Positions 1-11,260 are shown, counted from the stretch's first letter. The stretch is DNA of 64,000 nucleotides from Sclerotinia nivalis (GCA_029531795.1 JAPEIS010000004.1:1178001-1242000); one strand, 5' to 3'. The notes: generated from the sequence alone by a model not told the origin. Program-made: numbers and translations.

Positions 1-1146
1 AATCGATATAGACGTTATATATCCATCGCGTTTTAACTCAGTTCAACCGTAAACATATCGAAGAAGCTATCTATCTCTGCAAGATCGTTAACCTCTGGAC
101 TCTTTTCATTCTTTTCATAGTCTTCGTGAAATACTACCTCAACGTTGTTAAGCTGCTAAGGAACAGTTTTTAGGCAAATGATCTTCGATTTCCGAAACAG
201 TAATATTGCTGTAGTGATTCGTTGCAGCATTTAACCATCCATCTCATCTCCTAGGTGTCTTGATGTATCATTTGTGTAGAAAGAGATCTGGAATTTCAGA
301 GAGAAAGGGGAATTGGTAAGCTTCACCTAGTACTACGGAGGGAAGTCATAAGCATTTGTTCTTTTTTTTTTACAGTGAATATCTTTGCATTTGCACGAGG
401 GTACAGGGAAAACCATATCTATAGAAAACCTATACCTAGATAAAAAGACCTATTCCAATAAAGGAACATCAAGACCCGAGCAGAAGATAGCGCATAAGGA
501 TCAAAACCAAATTTTCTGATCCCAGATACCAATCGCGAAGTATCCTCCATATACTTCATACCACTCATCAATAGATCGTCTCCAGGTACAATCGTGAATG
601 CTCGGATGAAATCGACATATATCTTTTATTAATAATCTCTCCCTTGGCAATCTAGGCTCTTTCGATTGTATATGTTTACAGTAACTGAAAATATGCTTTA
701 TGATTTTTTGGGCGGTTCTCACAGGTGTAGGGTCTTTGGGGAAAACTGTAATTTGGCCCGAGCCGTGGTGAAAGTCATCATCTGCCGAGAATATACCAAG
801 GCATACAACCTGCGGTTCGTTGCATAGATAGACCTTTGAAAATAGCACCTACTGAATGGAAGATTAGGCTGAAAGCAGTCACCGAAGATAACAGGGTGTA
901 GTTACCAAAAGAATATATCCACAAGCCTAGCCTCATTCAGAGCGTTTGCAAAATGGTTCGCCATTGTTAGGCAAAAAAGACCTTCCTCTATATGTAATTC
1001 CACAGATGAACGAAGATGGAGTCAAGAAATTCTCCTACGAAGTGCTCGTTATTATTCCTTAACCTTTCCCACCAAAGACATCTCACTCTTATTCACAAAA
1101 GACATCTTACAATCGATATCATTCTGCAATCGATCTCTACGCCGAT
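1..1146. other. No supported gene
   Basis: AT-rich intergenic sequence. The longest open frame is a 115-codon minus-strand ORF (501-848) that resembles nothing I know and has no visible splice or promoter context, so I do not call it a gene. The 5' untranslated region and promoter of the Est1-type gene should lie in the last few hundred bases. Confidence 0.5.
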
Positions 1147-2937
1147 ATGCAAAAATCAGCCCCTCATTCGAGTCAGCATAACCATCACAATAGCCAATCA
1201 GCTGCGTCACCTACCGTTCTACATACAAGAAATGCTTCAGATCACGAATCCAAGCCTCAGGGTGAAGATTATACCATTATACGACAATTAAAGGCTATAC
1301 CCATCTCACAAAAGCAACTTTTAGCTGATGTCAAGGGCATCTATGCGGGACTCGTCATGGTAGAAGAAAAGTGTATAGAAGTTGACAACAAGCAAGCTGG
1401 CCTGGGACAAGGTGGTTCCTTTTCGCAATCGAAGCTCAATAATACGCAATGGCAAGCATTGATTGAGCTACATCGTATTTTACTTTACGAGCACTACGAT
1501 TTCTTTTTGGCATGCCAGCATCCATCAGCAAGTCCAGCTGTACGTCGTCTTGCTTCAGAATATACGATGCCGGCAAGGATGTGGCATCATGGTATTTATT
1601 CATTCTTGGAACTCCTCAGACATAGGTTACCAGCATCGCTCGATTATATGGTCGCCTTTATCTCCTTAGCCTATTCGATGATGGCACTCCTATACGAAAC
1701 TGTTCCTGCATTTGAAAACATTTGGATTGAATGCCTGGGAGACCTTGCACGATACCGGATAGTGATTAAGGGTGATGATATCAGAGATCGAGAGATGTGG
1801 ATAACAGTATCTCGCCAGTGGTACTCTAAAGCTTCCAGTAAAGCTCCTACGACTGGCAGGCTCTACCATCATCTTGCCGTGTTGGCAAGACCGAACGCTC
1901 TACAGCAGCTATACTACTACGCGAAATCTCTTTGTACCATAGTGCCATTTATCTCTGCACGCGAATCGATCCTTACACTCTTTGACCCTGTTCTCAACGC
2001 CGAGAATAGCAACGGCAAATACCGATTACCTCCTCTCGATACTGCGTTCATCAAAGCTCATGGTCACCTATTCACGAACAGAACTATGGACAGATTTGAT
2101 ATAGCAGTTAACGAGTTCCTTGGACTTCTCGATAATCAGATAGAACGAAAGACCAAGAAGTTTCTAGAACAAGGCTATCAGATCTCTATATCTAATACTA
2201 TTGCGATCCTAAGTTTTGGTTCTAAAGAAAACCCTATCATGAAAATCATAGCACCACCACCCGCAGCTGACGAAACTGATATTCAGATGGAAGGTGCTCA
2301 GAATGAATTATCTCTTCCTATGGTTTCTTTTAGGCACGCAGAAAGGCTTAGTAACTCCGCACTTGATATCGTGCTTCAGCGAATCGGCGACCCCAATTGC
2401 CTCAGTTATGTTTATTGCACTCTCGTTTTTATATACCATACATCTCGTTTCTCCGATGCAATGGATCTTTTGGCACCGGCGTTCCCTTGGCAAAATCTGG
2501 CGATTTACTTGAACACGTTACTTGCATCACATGTTACTCTTGATCGTATTCAAGATAACAAGTTTCCCTTACCAGAAAAGGATGATACTCGTCCTTTTCC
2601 GGAAGACTACGCAATGTGGGGTTTACTCTATACTGAAAAGTTCTATCCAATGAGATGGTCTCTTAGCGAGAAAATGGACGAAGAGGAGAAGCACCACGAA
2701 CTGCCGTCAATGGTAGAGCAACGCAGGAAGCGCATATTGTGGCTTGGTTGCCGTATTGCTGATGCTGGTCCGTGGATTCGCTATGACTGCTCAAGGCCAA
2801 AATTCTCAGTTGATGGTAAAGACACGGACTTGGAGTCATTAAGGTCTCGCTCGAACACCGTTGCTTCTACTACAGCTTTACCCAGGGCAGAGACGGGCAC
2901 CAACTCAGATACTGAAATATCACCGGTACTCGCTTAA
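1147..2937 (+). CDS. Est1-type DNA/RNA-binding domain protein
   Basis: The uninterrupted frame encodes 596 residues. It matches, from memory, fungal proteins with an Est1-type DNA/RNA-binding, TPR-like helical domain (EST1/SMG5-7 relatives). A conserved N-terminal block containing KGIYAGLVMVE lies near residues 56-75. The Est1-domain signature starts near residue 236, with YHHLAVLARPNALQQLYYYA followed by SARESILTLFDP. Proteins of this superfamily act in telomerase recruitment or nonsense-mediated decay, but most filamentous-fungal paralogues are uncharacterised, so I infer only RNA or protein binding. The start is the first ATG of the long frame; an upstream exon cannot be excluded. The C-terminus is Ser/Thr-rich. 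The frame is intact, unlike the mutated partial copy at 25158-26068, so this is probably the functional parent. Confidence 0.8.
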   Translation: MQKSAPHSSQHNHHNSQSAASPTVLHTRNASDHESKPQGEDYTIIRQLKAIPISQKQLLADVKGIYAGLVMVEEKCIEVDNKQAGLGQGGSFSQSKLNNTQWQALIELHRILLYEHYDFFLACQHPSASPAVRRLASEYTMPARMWHHGIYSFLELLRHRLPASLDYMVAFISLAYSMMALLYETVPAFENIWIECLGDLARYRIVIKGDDIRDREMWITVSRQWYSKASSKAPTTGRLYHHLAVLARPNALQQLYYYAKSLCTIVPFISARESILTLFDPVLNAENSNGKYRLPPLDTAFIKAHGHLFTNRTMDRFDIAVNEFLGLLDNQIERKTKKFLEQGYQISISNTIAILSFGSKENPIMKIIAPPPAADETDIQMEGAQNELSLPMVSFRHAERLSNSALDIVLQRIGDPNCLSYVYCTLVFIYHTSRFSDAMDLLAPAFPWQNLAIYLNTLLASHVTLDRIQDNKFPLPEKDDTRPFPEDYAMWGLLYTEKFYPMRWSLSEKMDEEEKHHELPSMVEQRRKRILWLGCRIADAGPWIRYDCSRPKFSVDGKDTDLESLRSRSNTVASTTALPRAETGTNSDTEISPVLA

Positions 2938-3798
2938 TCGCCAAGCACGTATTCAGGGTCTGCACTGTCCTCTCAGGAGTCTGAACTACTGTTAAGAACT
3001 ACTATGATGGAAGTGCACAGACTAAGGGAGGGTTGGCACATTCCATTTGGATAGTTATTTAGGTTTTGGGTGGGTTTCCGGGTTATATAGAGGATGGAGA
3101 TGGAAAGAGGCTATTTGAGAAGGAGAAACTATCGGAGGTCGGAGAGTTGTCGAAAAGAGGTGACCTATCGAGAAAGCTCGGATTGTTAGGTAAAGGCGTT
3201 GTATTGTATGTATGGTCATAGATTGGTCATTTTGGGCCGACCGTAAAATGATTATAGGGGACCTTAGGCTCAGAGATTGGAAGGCCAATCACAGGAGAAC
3301 CCCAAAGTAAGTTATATAACCAAAGGAGCGGTCGGATATGTACAGTTGTTTCATCAGATATTGATTGCTACTGGGCCCAACGAAGATGGGTATGAATATA
3401 TTCATATCCCGAATGGTTGAGGATTTGTCATTTATGGATCTAGTGCTATATTGTATCAATGATAAAGCTAGAAAAGCTTTCGAATAAACAACACCACTTC
3501 ATTATCCTGTAAATCCATTCGGAAGTGAGTACACTCTTGAACTATACATCTTATGATAGAATGGAAATCCTGCCCTTCTAGATCTTATAAAGGGTTGAAG
3601 TGTGGTCTTGAAAAGAGCGTAATGAATTCTGTAATCACAAATTATTAATACTTGATTGGTCTTGGGTAAGCGCTCGGATAAATAACCCAACTCCGTACCA
3701 TGCGATCCCCCCATTTCACCAACAGTGATAAACATTCTTAGACAGGAAAAATTATCATTCTTGTTTTCTATAAATGAATTGAAATTTCCAACCAAAAA
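2938..3798. other. Intergenic, no supported gene
   Basis: Contains the 3' flank of the Est1-type gene and the promoter of the next gene. Open frames of 77 and 97 codons on the minus strand (3055-3288, 3502-3795) have no recognisable content. Confidence 0.5.
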
Positions 3799-4893
3799 AT
3801 GTCACTTTTTCCATTATCCTACATCTTCAATATTTTCTTACTTTTTTCTCGAAGTCAAACTATGGCGCTTCCAGCTTCCTTTCCCTGTTCCACGCCCCCA
3901 TCTCTCTTTTTTCAAGAAGATTCCTGGTTCCTTCAAGACCCTCGTAACTGTCAAAACACCTGGCGCATTCCACTCCTTCCATCCCTTCATAACGGCCTTC
4001 CACCCCTTGATAACCTTCAAGACATTCACCACATCTGTGAGAATACTCATATCCGTGAAGGCACCGAGAGCACTTATATTCGGGAGGACACTCACATCTC
4101 GGAGGACACTTATGTTCGGGAGGACACTCACATCTCGGAGGACACTTATGTTCGGGAGGACACTCACATCTCGGAGAACACTTATGTTCGGGAGGACACT
4201 CACATCTCGGAGAACACTCACATCTTGAAGGACACTTATGTTCGGGAGGACACTCACATCTCGGAGGACACTTATATTTCTGAGAATACTAGTAAGCAAA
4301 TATTTGTTGTATATAAAGAAATATACTTATTCTAACAAATTCAAGGGGTTCCATCGGGCCATTATACTTCTTCAGATGGATCCGCAGACGAGATCATTGT
4401 TATTTCTGATGAATCAGATGCTTCAGATACTGTTATTTTACATAAAGAAAAATCGGCTGGCCTTAAAACAGCCAACGTACCTGCGAAAAGAGAAGTAAAG
4501 GGTAAGTGAGATCTAATCTGGATTTGGTTCAATTCTTACTTGAGATTAGTTAGGCCTATGGTGAGAAAAGAAGGTCGACGTTACCGTCGAGGACCGGTTT
4601 TTTTGTCTGAAAGAGAAGTCGAAAGACTTGTGGGACTTGGCGATGATTTGGATCGTGCAAGAAACCAAAGAAAGAGAAGCCAAAGGAAGCTAAAGGCTAC
4701 ATGCAAAAAGCTTCAAAAAAGACTTCGTAAGATTGTGAATGATGAAGTTTGCTGTTTTGCAAAGGAGGGTGCTTCGTGTCTTAGATTTTCAGCGTTGAAG
4801 AATGAACTGGAGGGATTTGGACTGAAAATTAAGGAAGTTTGTGCGCCTGAAGGAGTGATGAATTACAATGTTAATTTGGAATTCAATTTTTAA
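3799..4893 (+). CDS. Three-exon protein with 12-residue tandem repeats
   Basis: My splice model is exon 1 3799-4291, intron 4292-4345 (GTAAGC donor, TTCTAAC branch, AAG acceptor), exon 2 4346-4501, intron 4502-4549 (GTAAGT donor, TTAG acceptor) and exon 3 4550-4893. Phases agree at both junctions and give 330 residues. The start at 3799 gives a hydrophobic, signal-like N-terminus; an in-frame ATG at 3862 is the alternative. Residues ~93-164 are tandem repeats of EDTHISEDTYVR type, acidic and Thr-rich. Exon 2 has an acidic stretch with IIVISDESD, which looks like a SUMO-interacting motif. Exon 3 is basic with a predicted coiled coil. I do not recognise the family. The repeats could suit a surface or adaptor protein, which is speculation. 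The gene structure is well supported, the function is not. Confidence 0.65.
4071..4280 (+). repeat. 36-bp coding minisatellite (two 18-bp half-units)
   Basis: Alternating 18-bp units of GGACACTCACATCTCGGA and GGACACTTATGTTCGGGA type repeat about six times, with a few single-base variants (for example GAACACT). The unit length is a multiple of three, so copy-number change keeps the frame. All three forward frames and the antisense stay open here, which explains several overlapping spurious ORFs. Confidence 0.85.
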
Positions 4894-5927
4894 ATAGTTG
4901 TAGTTTGCGAACCAAATGCCTTAGTAGGTCTTTGTAACAGTCAGTATAGGATATAGTCCCATAGAATAATCTAGTTTTTGTGATGGTATATATGACCTCG
5001 TAGGGGGCTGCTGCACACTTTTGCATTTCATTTTTTTCGAAAATGATAAGTTGTAGATGCAATCTAGTACCGTGACTGCAATTTGATGAAAATTTGACCT
5101 GAGACAAGAAGAAGAGCATATAGTGGTTGCCCCTCATCCACTTAAGAATTAAAAATCCAACAAGACCTTCCCCTCCTTTCAAAAAACCCTATGAGAAGTA
5201 ACTTCGCTTGGACAGGGGATCTCAGAGCGGGGATGTGAAGCTGACATTCCGTTAATGAAAAGACAAAGAGCAGTCTTGGTCACAAGCTTACACTTTTGGC
5301 CTGATGTTATTTATAATATTGCTTGGTGGTGTACTACCAGGGGACTGTCTGTTTATACATATCAAATTACGATGATAAATGGATGTGTGTTTTATGCCTT
5401 TAGAACGCCCAACCGCGTAAAACGGCATACTTAGATACTGAAAAGAAGCAGCAGCAAATCAAGAACTTAAAAAACATCGAGATAAAACTTACCCAATAAT
5501 TTACCCAGTAACTTTTATCCTGGTTGCAGCCAGTATCAATATTTGCAAAAAGTACATCACACTCCAAATATAGGTCAATCCTGTACTAAACCCTTCTCAG
5601 AATCACTCGATGATAAAATGAAAATGGATTAGTACTGTACAGGCTAACACGCGTGAATTCTCATCTACCTTCCTGTTTCATACATCTTCCAGCATATCAT
5701 TAGCCACTCATTTCTGAATGTGATGTTTGGTAGTGTTTCGAGACTATAGCGATGGATGCAATTTTATGTGTAGAAAAAATTCTTGTACAATTATATATAC
5801 TCGTCTCATCTTACAGTACTAAAACTTAATCAACCTCGTATCATCTATTATCTTCACTATAGTCTTCTCATATCTCTCATTACTTTGTCTTGATTATCGT
5901 TGCTTTCTTATCATCCCAAAACACAAG
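4894..5927. other. Intergenic, no supported gene
   Basis: No coding sequence recognised. A 99-codon minus-strand frame (4883-5182) overlaps the end of the preceding gene and has no family resemblance. The last ~140 bases contain a TATA-like element and pyrimidine-rich sequence before the next gene. Confidence 0.5.
5791..5799 (+). promoter_or_regulatory. TATA-like element
   Basis: TTATATATAC lies about 130 bases before the ATG at 5928 and is followed by a C/T-rich stretch typical of fungal transcription starts. Assignment rests on position and composition only. Confidence 0.35.
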
Positions 5928-6541
5928 ATGCAGCCTTTCAAAACCATGCTTAAAGCCTTATATATCCGAATCCCAATACTTCCTTCCCTGTATGCAGTGC
6001 AAGGTGGGTTTCGTATCGTCTACGACGACGACGTCTACAACTCGGACGACGACGACGACGACGACGAAGAAATGATTGTATGTACTTGAAAATCTTTTTC
6101 TCTTTTGAATGCAAAAATAACTTATTCAATTCCTAGTATGGATTTGATATCTTGAAAATAGATTCTGATATTTTTCAAGTGGCAAGTGAAGGGCAAGGTG
6201 CTAGAGTTTCTTTGGGACGTCTACAAAGTAGCTTAGCCGGAGCTGTACTTCTCTATGAATATGATGGTCGTATTCGTCCATTTTATAAATTGTTCAAGAG
6301 TTATGTATTAAGGGAGGATTTATTACATGCTTTTAAAATAGAATGGATTTCAGGAGGAAACGTGTATATGGTTGGAAGCCTTTATTCCTCAACGATTCGT
6401 ACCTCAATCGTGGGATCGAAATGGTCAGGAAGGCTGTACATCGCTGAATATCGACGAAACTACTTCATCCTGTTCAGATACGTTTGGAAGGACATTCGAA
6501 ATGGATTTGTAAAGGGTCTCAAGCGTTTCTGTCGGAAATGA
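5928..6541 (+). CDS. Small two-exon protein, unknown family
   Basis: Exon 1 is 5928-6077 and exon 2 is 6137-6541, joined in phase 0 across a 59-bp intron (GTATGT donor, TTCCTAG acceptor). The product has 184 residues. The first ~26 residues are hydrophobic with a basic start (MQPFKTMLKALYIRIPILP), possibly a secretion signal or anchor. Then comes an acidic run with seven consecutive Asp encoded by a (GAC)n tract (about 6044-6066), followed by a ~130-residue region with alternating hydrophobic and Tyr-rich segments and a basic C-terminus. No cysteine pairs of a typical secreted effector are evident. The splice model removes an in-frame stop and extends the frame at both ends, which supports a real gene. 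Function unknown. Confidence 0.6.
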
Positions 6542-6808
6542 GTTTAGTCCATCTTAAAGATGTATAAATACATCTTTTTCCAATCCCTAACATCTTCTTC
6601 AAATGATGACACTAAACGGCTGCAGCTCCGCTGCATAAATGCATTTGTGAATACAATGTTATGAGGAACGCGTAAGTTCGAAAGCAATGTATGTACAACA
6701 AGCCTGTACTCAGGCAATGGTTAGTCCCTCAAGGATAAGCACAATATTCTAACATAGCAAAATCAATAGCCCAAAATAATGCGCTCCTCCTATTGAGTTC
6801 TACTTTTT
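6542..6808. other. Intergenic
   Basis: Short AT-rich spacer with nothing recognisable. Confidence 0.4.
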
Positions 6809-7129
6809 TTGGATTTTGCTGTAAACAATTTCATATCTCCATACGACAACTTATGCTCAACTGTTAAGGTATCGAGGCATAAAACAACTCGCAGCAAATT
6901 TGCCAACGCTGATGAGAATTGGACCATGATATTGGATCCCAATGAACGTAGACTAGTTCAAAATCGCGTTTATAGGAAGAGAGAACTTCTCGCAATTCCA
7001 TCACTTCTAGCAAATCTTAACCAACTCGAAGACATCAATGACAACAAGCGATATGGAAAGACCCCGAAAGTCGTACAGCAACAATCTTCAGCTAGCCTTC
7101 CGGCAGATCAATACCTATTATCAATATAA
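6809..7129 (+). pseudogene. bZIP basic-region-like remnant
   Basis: This 106-codon open frame begins at a TTG. Its centre, NWTMILDPNERRLVQNRVYRKR, resembles the fungal bZIP basic region (typical form: W..I.DP.ERRR.QNR.AQR.YRKR). The basic region is shorter than usual, and no leucine zipper follows; what follows is NLNQLEDINDNKRYG and a Gln/Ser tail. The first ATG in frame is just before the motif. Either an upstream exon is missing from my model or this is a decayed fragment. It ends with a clean stop 173 bases before the convergent FunK1 gene. Confidence 0.35.
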
Positions 7130-7302
7130 AGTAATAAGGAAATAACGTTCTTACAAGACTCTAACAACAACAAATCAAAAGCATCTTCTTTTTCCGAATA
7201 TCAAGTATACATAGCCTTAACAATTACATATCCACTAACGTCCGTCCCTGCGCAGCGAGACGCACTCAGTTGCTTCGTTTATGCATCTACCTGTTCCTTA
7301 TT

Positions 7303-9877
7303 CTAAATAGAGTGAATTGCATTATTGAATGCTTTGATTATCCCATCGTACATTATACTACAGTCCTGTAACGTTCCTGTAAATATATCCCCATCCATAA
7401 TTGGAAAGAGAACAGATCGGAGCTCGCGAGCCAACGGTTTGAGGTTCTCGAACTTCGGCGCAAACGCCGCAATAATATTCTCAAATCGATTTTTGCCCAT
7501 ATCCCCCGCCTTATTCCGAGCAATTTCTGTATACATTCCAGTATACCAACCTCGTAGTATATTGGTCTTCAGTCGTATTAGGTTATTAAGTTTTGGGCTA
7601 TCAATACCTTCGTAGCCATATCGGATGCACATCCATAAGAAAACGTAAAAAAATGACTCGAGGTCATGTCGATATGTATGACCGTTGCCTTCAAGAACCT
7701 CGATCGCCATAAACTGCATTGTGCCAGTTCGGTGACGAGCCCCACTCGGTATACTGTCCAGTTCCTTTGCTAAGTCCAAATCAATTAGTCTTCCTTTCGG
7801 ATCACCTTCAGCAGGGAACTCGGTGATGATAATGTTATTTTCGGAGATATCCCGATGAAGAATCTTTCCATTCTCTAATAGCGATCTATGTCCTTGGATA
7901 GCATCGCGTAACACTTCTAAAAGCTCTTTAACTGATTGATATTCGCAAAGAGGTCGTCCAGCCGGTGAAGTTACCAAGCAGTAGTTCACTCGATTGTCGT
8001 ACATCTCACATTCATAGTCTGTAAAACTGTCGATTTCGGCTTCTTGAATACAGTTAACGTTATTCCGCTGCCACTCATTCCGGCAATGAGCCAAACTGTC
8101 AACCATTGTTTCTTGAATGCTGTAAGCGCCGATTGCGTTTAGCTCGCCTTCCTTAATGCGCACATTTGTCCCGCTGGTATGACTACCATCGGATTTAGAT
8201 CTCTTCAGTCTACTTCCCCGATCAAGTCTTTCACTTCTTTTTCTTTTTTGTCCAAAGGAAGATGTACCTGTACCAATTCCTAGGCCTATCAAATGATTTG
8301 TACTACTCTTTGATCTTCCTTTCAAACTTGTTTTAGAATACGCCCGACTGAATTCCGGACTACTATCGACCCAAAAGGCTTTGCTCGATAGCTTTCGTGG
8401 CGTTCCGAATTTCATATCTCGTCGGAAATACGAAATTGTATCCGGCTCATTGTTGATTTTAATCTGCTCATGATTGAACCATATTGCAATGCCCGTAACT
8501 TCCCTATCTTTGGCCAGCTTTAACAATTCCCCCTCCCGCTGCCTTTTATCAGACGGCCAAGCGAACTTAACTACATACTCCCATTCCGTAGAAGCACTTG
8601 TCCTTCCACGATAACATGTTGTTCCCCGGCACACTATCGCTTTTGTCGAGGCGATTGGCTTGTCCTCCAGAAAAATTTTCACATCTTGTGCTACGATATA
8701 CTTGCTATTGCCATCGTACTTAATAAATGTATTCAACCCCAACTCCGCATCTGTCATCAACGCATATCCAACAATAACCCTAACGAATCGCTCAGGCTCT
8801 TTATGTATATCGAATTTCTTAGAGCTATACGCGCCAGATCTATCAAACATCCAAAGCCGCATTATGCTTCCGCAAATAGTAAAAGCAGGGACGAATCGCC
8901 GCTCTGGTTGACTTCCGAATACCTCACGCGCATACCCTGCTAACTGTATCAATGTTTTTGTAGAGCTATCCTCATCAGGATTCTGTTTGTGTTCCCCAAT
9001 AACAAGTACATTCGTCCAATCGTGTTTTTTATGTAATAGAACAATATCGATAGAAGTAAGAAAAAGATCAAGCTTGCGATCAGCCTCCGAGCCCCTCAAA
9101 ACTTTGTTCGCCGATGTGTAATATCTGCGGCCAAGTCCGCTGAGAATAGTGTCCTGGAATTTCATGAACCACTCAAAAAATGGACCTTGAAGTGAAGGCT
9201 CTGGCCATCCGCTCCAACGGCCTTCTGCATATTGGGCCCTCGACTCTTCGTAGATATCCCTTATATTATTTGTCCAGGACTTCCCCTCGAAGTATCGTTC
9301 GTAGAAGCCTCCGACATCATAATAAACTCGCCCGGTAAGCTCCTCAAGTATTCGCTGATCAACTTCTTCGTGTGTTTGTTCAACCCCCCTCTGAGAAGCC
9401 GAACCAGATCGAAGCGGCGTGTTGAGGACGGCTTTCTCGAAGGTAGTCGGAGGCGTTAATTGTACCGAGCTGGTGGTTGCAATCAGATCGAATACAGCAC
9501 CCCATATCTCCACGTCAGGCGCATTGTTAATAACGAGTTTCACTAAAGGTAATATTGATTTGATGTTGACATTTTTAGAGCTAACTTTATCTCCAATGCG
9601 GAATAGATCTAGAAGAAGCTTTTTTTCAGGGTAAATCCGCGAATGTAGGACACGAGATGCCGGTAAGTCTACCAACGCTGTAATAAGATCAATGAACAAA
9701 TCTTGTATACACGTTAGCAAAATAATTAGTTGCTGGGTAGGGACGCTAACTTGAAGTAGATTCTGCAGAAATAATATCCTCAACGGTACAAGATGATTCA
9801 AACTTGCAACGAAAAGCAGCCAATCCTTCATTAATAGGATAGTTATTAATAATATCTGCCTCTTTGGTAGTGTCCAT
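7303..9877 (-). CDS. FunK1-type protein kinase
   Basis: I model exon 1 as 9877-9751 and exon 2 as 9701-7303, separated by a 49-bp intron (9750-9702; GTTAGC donor, GCTAAC branch, CAAG acceptor). The phase-1 junction removes a stop and gives an 841-residue product starting MDTTKEADII. The C-terminal half is the fungal-specific FunK1 kinase domain. In order it has the probable beta-3 lysine (VVKFAW, ~421), the catalytic loop LHRDISENNII (~657-667), LIDLDLA in place of DFG (~681-687) and the activation/P+1 segment RTGTMQFMAIEVL (~700-712). The N-terminal domain carries RKLDLFL and VIGEHKQ (~252-282), a D...ExK arrangement typical of these proteins. A Ser/Lys/Arg-rich linker with KRKR lies at ~500-550. 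All key kinase residues are present, so it is probably active. Substrates of FunK1 kinases are unknown. Confidence 0.85.
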
Positions 9878-10201
9878 AATGGATTATATTAGAGCGACAC
9901 GATCCTAAAGTACGAAGGAACAATTGAAGACGCGATAAGAAAGGCCTAAGAAATGGGATTTTTGGTTGATTGAATAATGGTAGTAGAAAAGATAGATGAA
10001 TGTAGGAGAGAAAGGATGTGGATTGATTTGAATGGTGATTTAGAATAATCCAGCTTAACAGTCTAACCTAATTGGGTCACCGCCTTAAGATATTCGGGAA
10101 ATTTACTATGGGTCAGCTGACCATACAAAAAATCGACGTTTGGTCACCAACCTGAAATCAACTTATCTCATTTTTCAGACCCTCTGGGAGATTATGATTT
10201 G
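9878..10201. other. Intergenic / promoter of FunK1 gene
   Basis: No gene. Should contain the FunK1 promoter on the minus strand; no TATA box stands out. Confidence 0.4.
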
Positions 10202-10630
10202 TGTTACGCCGCTACAATTCCTTACCACTAAGAAGTGATTCGGAGACTATAGAAAGGCCGTGGTGATTTCTACTAAGGATCAAGCAGGGGCTCGGTATGG
10301 TGAAAGTATGAATAATCGTATTGTATGGTAACTATAGTAATTAGACTAATGAATGTTCTTGAGCACGAAGCTCTACAGTAAGGAAAGCTATTCCATTTAT
10401 ATAGACCTTCGCACTATACGTCCCACTGCCTTTCGCTGTCCCATCGTAGTGGGAAACCTCTCTTCGGTGGGATTCTTGAATCACGTGCTTTTCAGAAGAC
10501 TAGGTGTTAGTGCTTACTGAAGGTGGGGTGACCATATGCAGCAAAATCATTGGGTGCGCCATACAATTTTGCTGCGCTTTTGCCTATGGCCCCAGCTCAT
10601 ATAAACAGGTAAACTGCTTACTTCGTAACA
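10202..10630 (-). mobile_element. Solo LTR, inverted, of the adjacent chromovirus family
   Basis: Begins TGTTACGCCGC and ends CGTAACA. Its first ~190 bases are the near-exact reverse complement of the 3' half of the LTR at 10801-11260. The remaining U3-like part is unrelated to both LTRs of the full element. No 5-bp target duplication is visible (ATTTG before, CTTAA after), so the ends may have recombined. With the 5' LTR it forms a large inverted repeat 170 bp apart. Confidence 0.7.
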
Positions 10631-10800
10631 CTTAATTCCATTCCCATTTTCTTTCCATTTTCTCATTTTTCCATTTTCCCATTCAAAATACTATTATTCC
10701 TATAGCAACAATAACCTTCCAACGCCACTGATACAATTAGCAAATATTGAAGTATACTTAGTTCAATGAAAGGATTCGAATGCATCTATTTGTATAATTA

Positions 10801-11260
10801 TGTTACGATCACGGAACATACAATAACCGATCGCGTGCACATGCGATAGGATTCGTTCAATTTAGTATGGGATTATGGTCACCCTACGAACACCTATTCA
10901 CGATTACTGTTATTGTGTGTATCACATAATCAACAATATCGATTATCGACGTCGGCTTCCGACAATATCGATTATCGACGTCGGCTTTCGACAAAGTCGA
11001 TAATCGATATCGGCTTTCGATAGTCAATTGATTTGTAAGAGCAGGAAGATCTCCAAATATATATAGCTAGCCTAGCATTCTTTTTGTAGAGCTTCGTGCT
11101 CAAGAACATTCATTAGTCTAATTACTATAGTTACCATACAATACGATTATTCATACTTTCACCATACCGAGCCTCTGCTTGATCCTTAGTAGAAATCACC
11201 ACGGCCTTTCTATAGTCTCCGAATCACTTCTTAGTGGTAAGGAATTGTAGCGGCGTAACA
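10801..11260 (+). repeat. 5' LTR
   Basis: TGTTACG...CGTAACA. Contains about three ~30-bp direct repeats built on ATCGATTATCGACGTCGGCTT (10931-11023) that the 3' LTR lacks. A TATA-like AAATATATATAG at about 11055-11066 is shared with the 3' LTR and is the likely promoter. Confidence 0.85.

Noticed and set aside
501..848. 115-codon minus-strand ORF as a gene
   Set aside because: No homology recalled, no splice or promoter support; kept only as a note.
4071..4280. CRISPR-like regular repeats
   Set aside because: Units are contiguous 18/36-bp tandem repeats without unique spacers, in a eukaryotic coding exon.
3838..4299. 153-codon minus-strand ORF
   Set aside because: Mirror of the minisatellite; the plus-strand gene has two well-phased introns.
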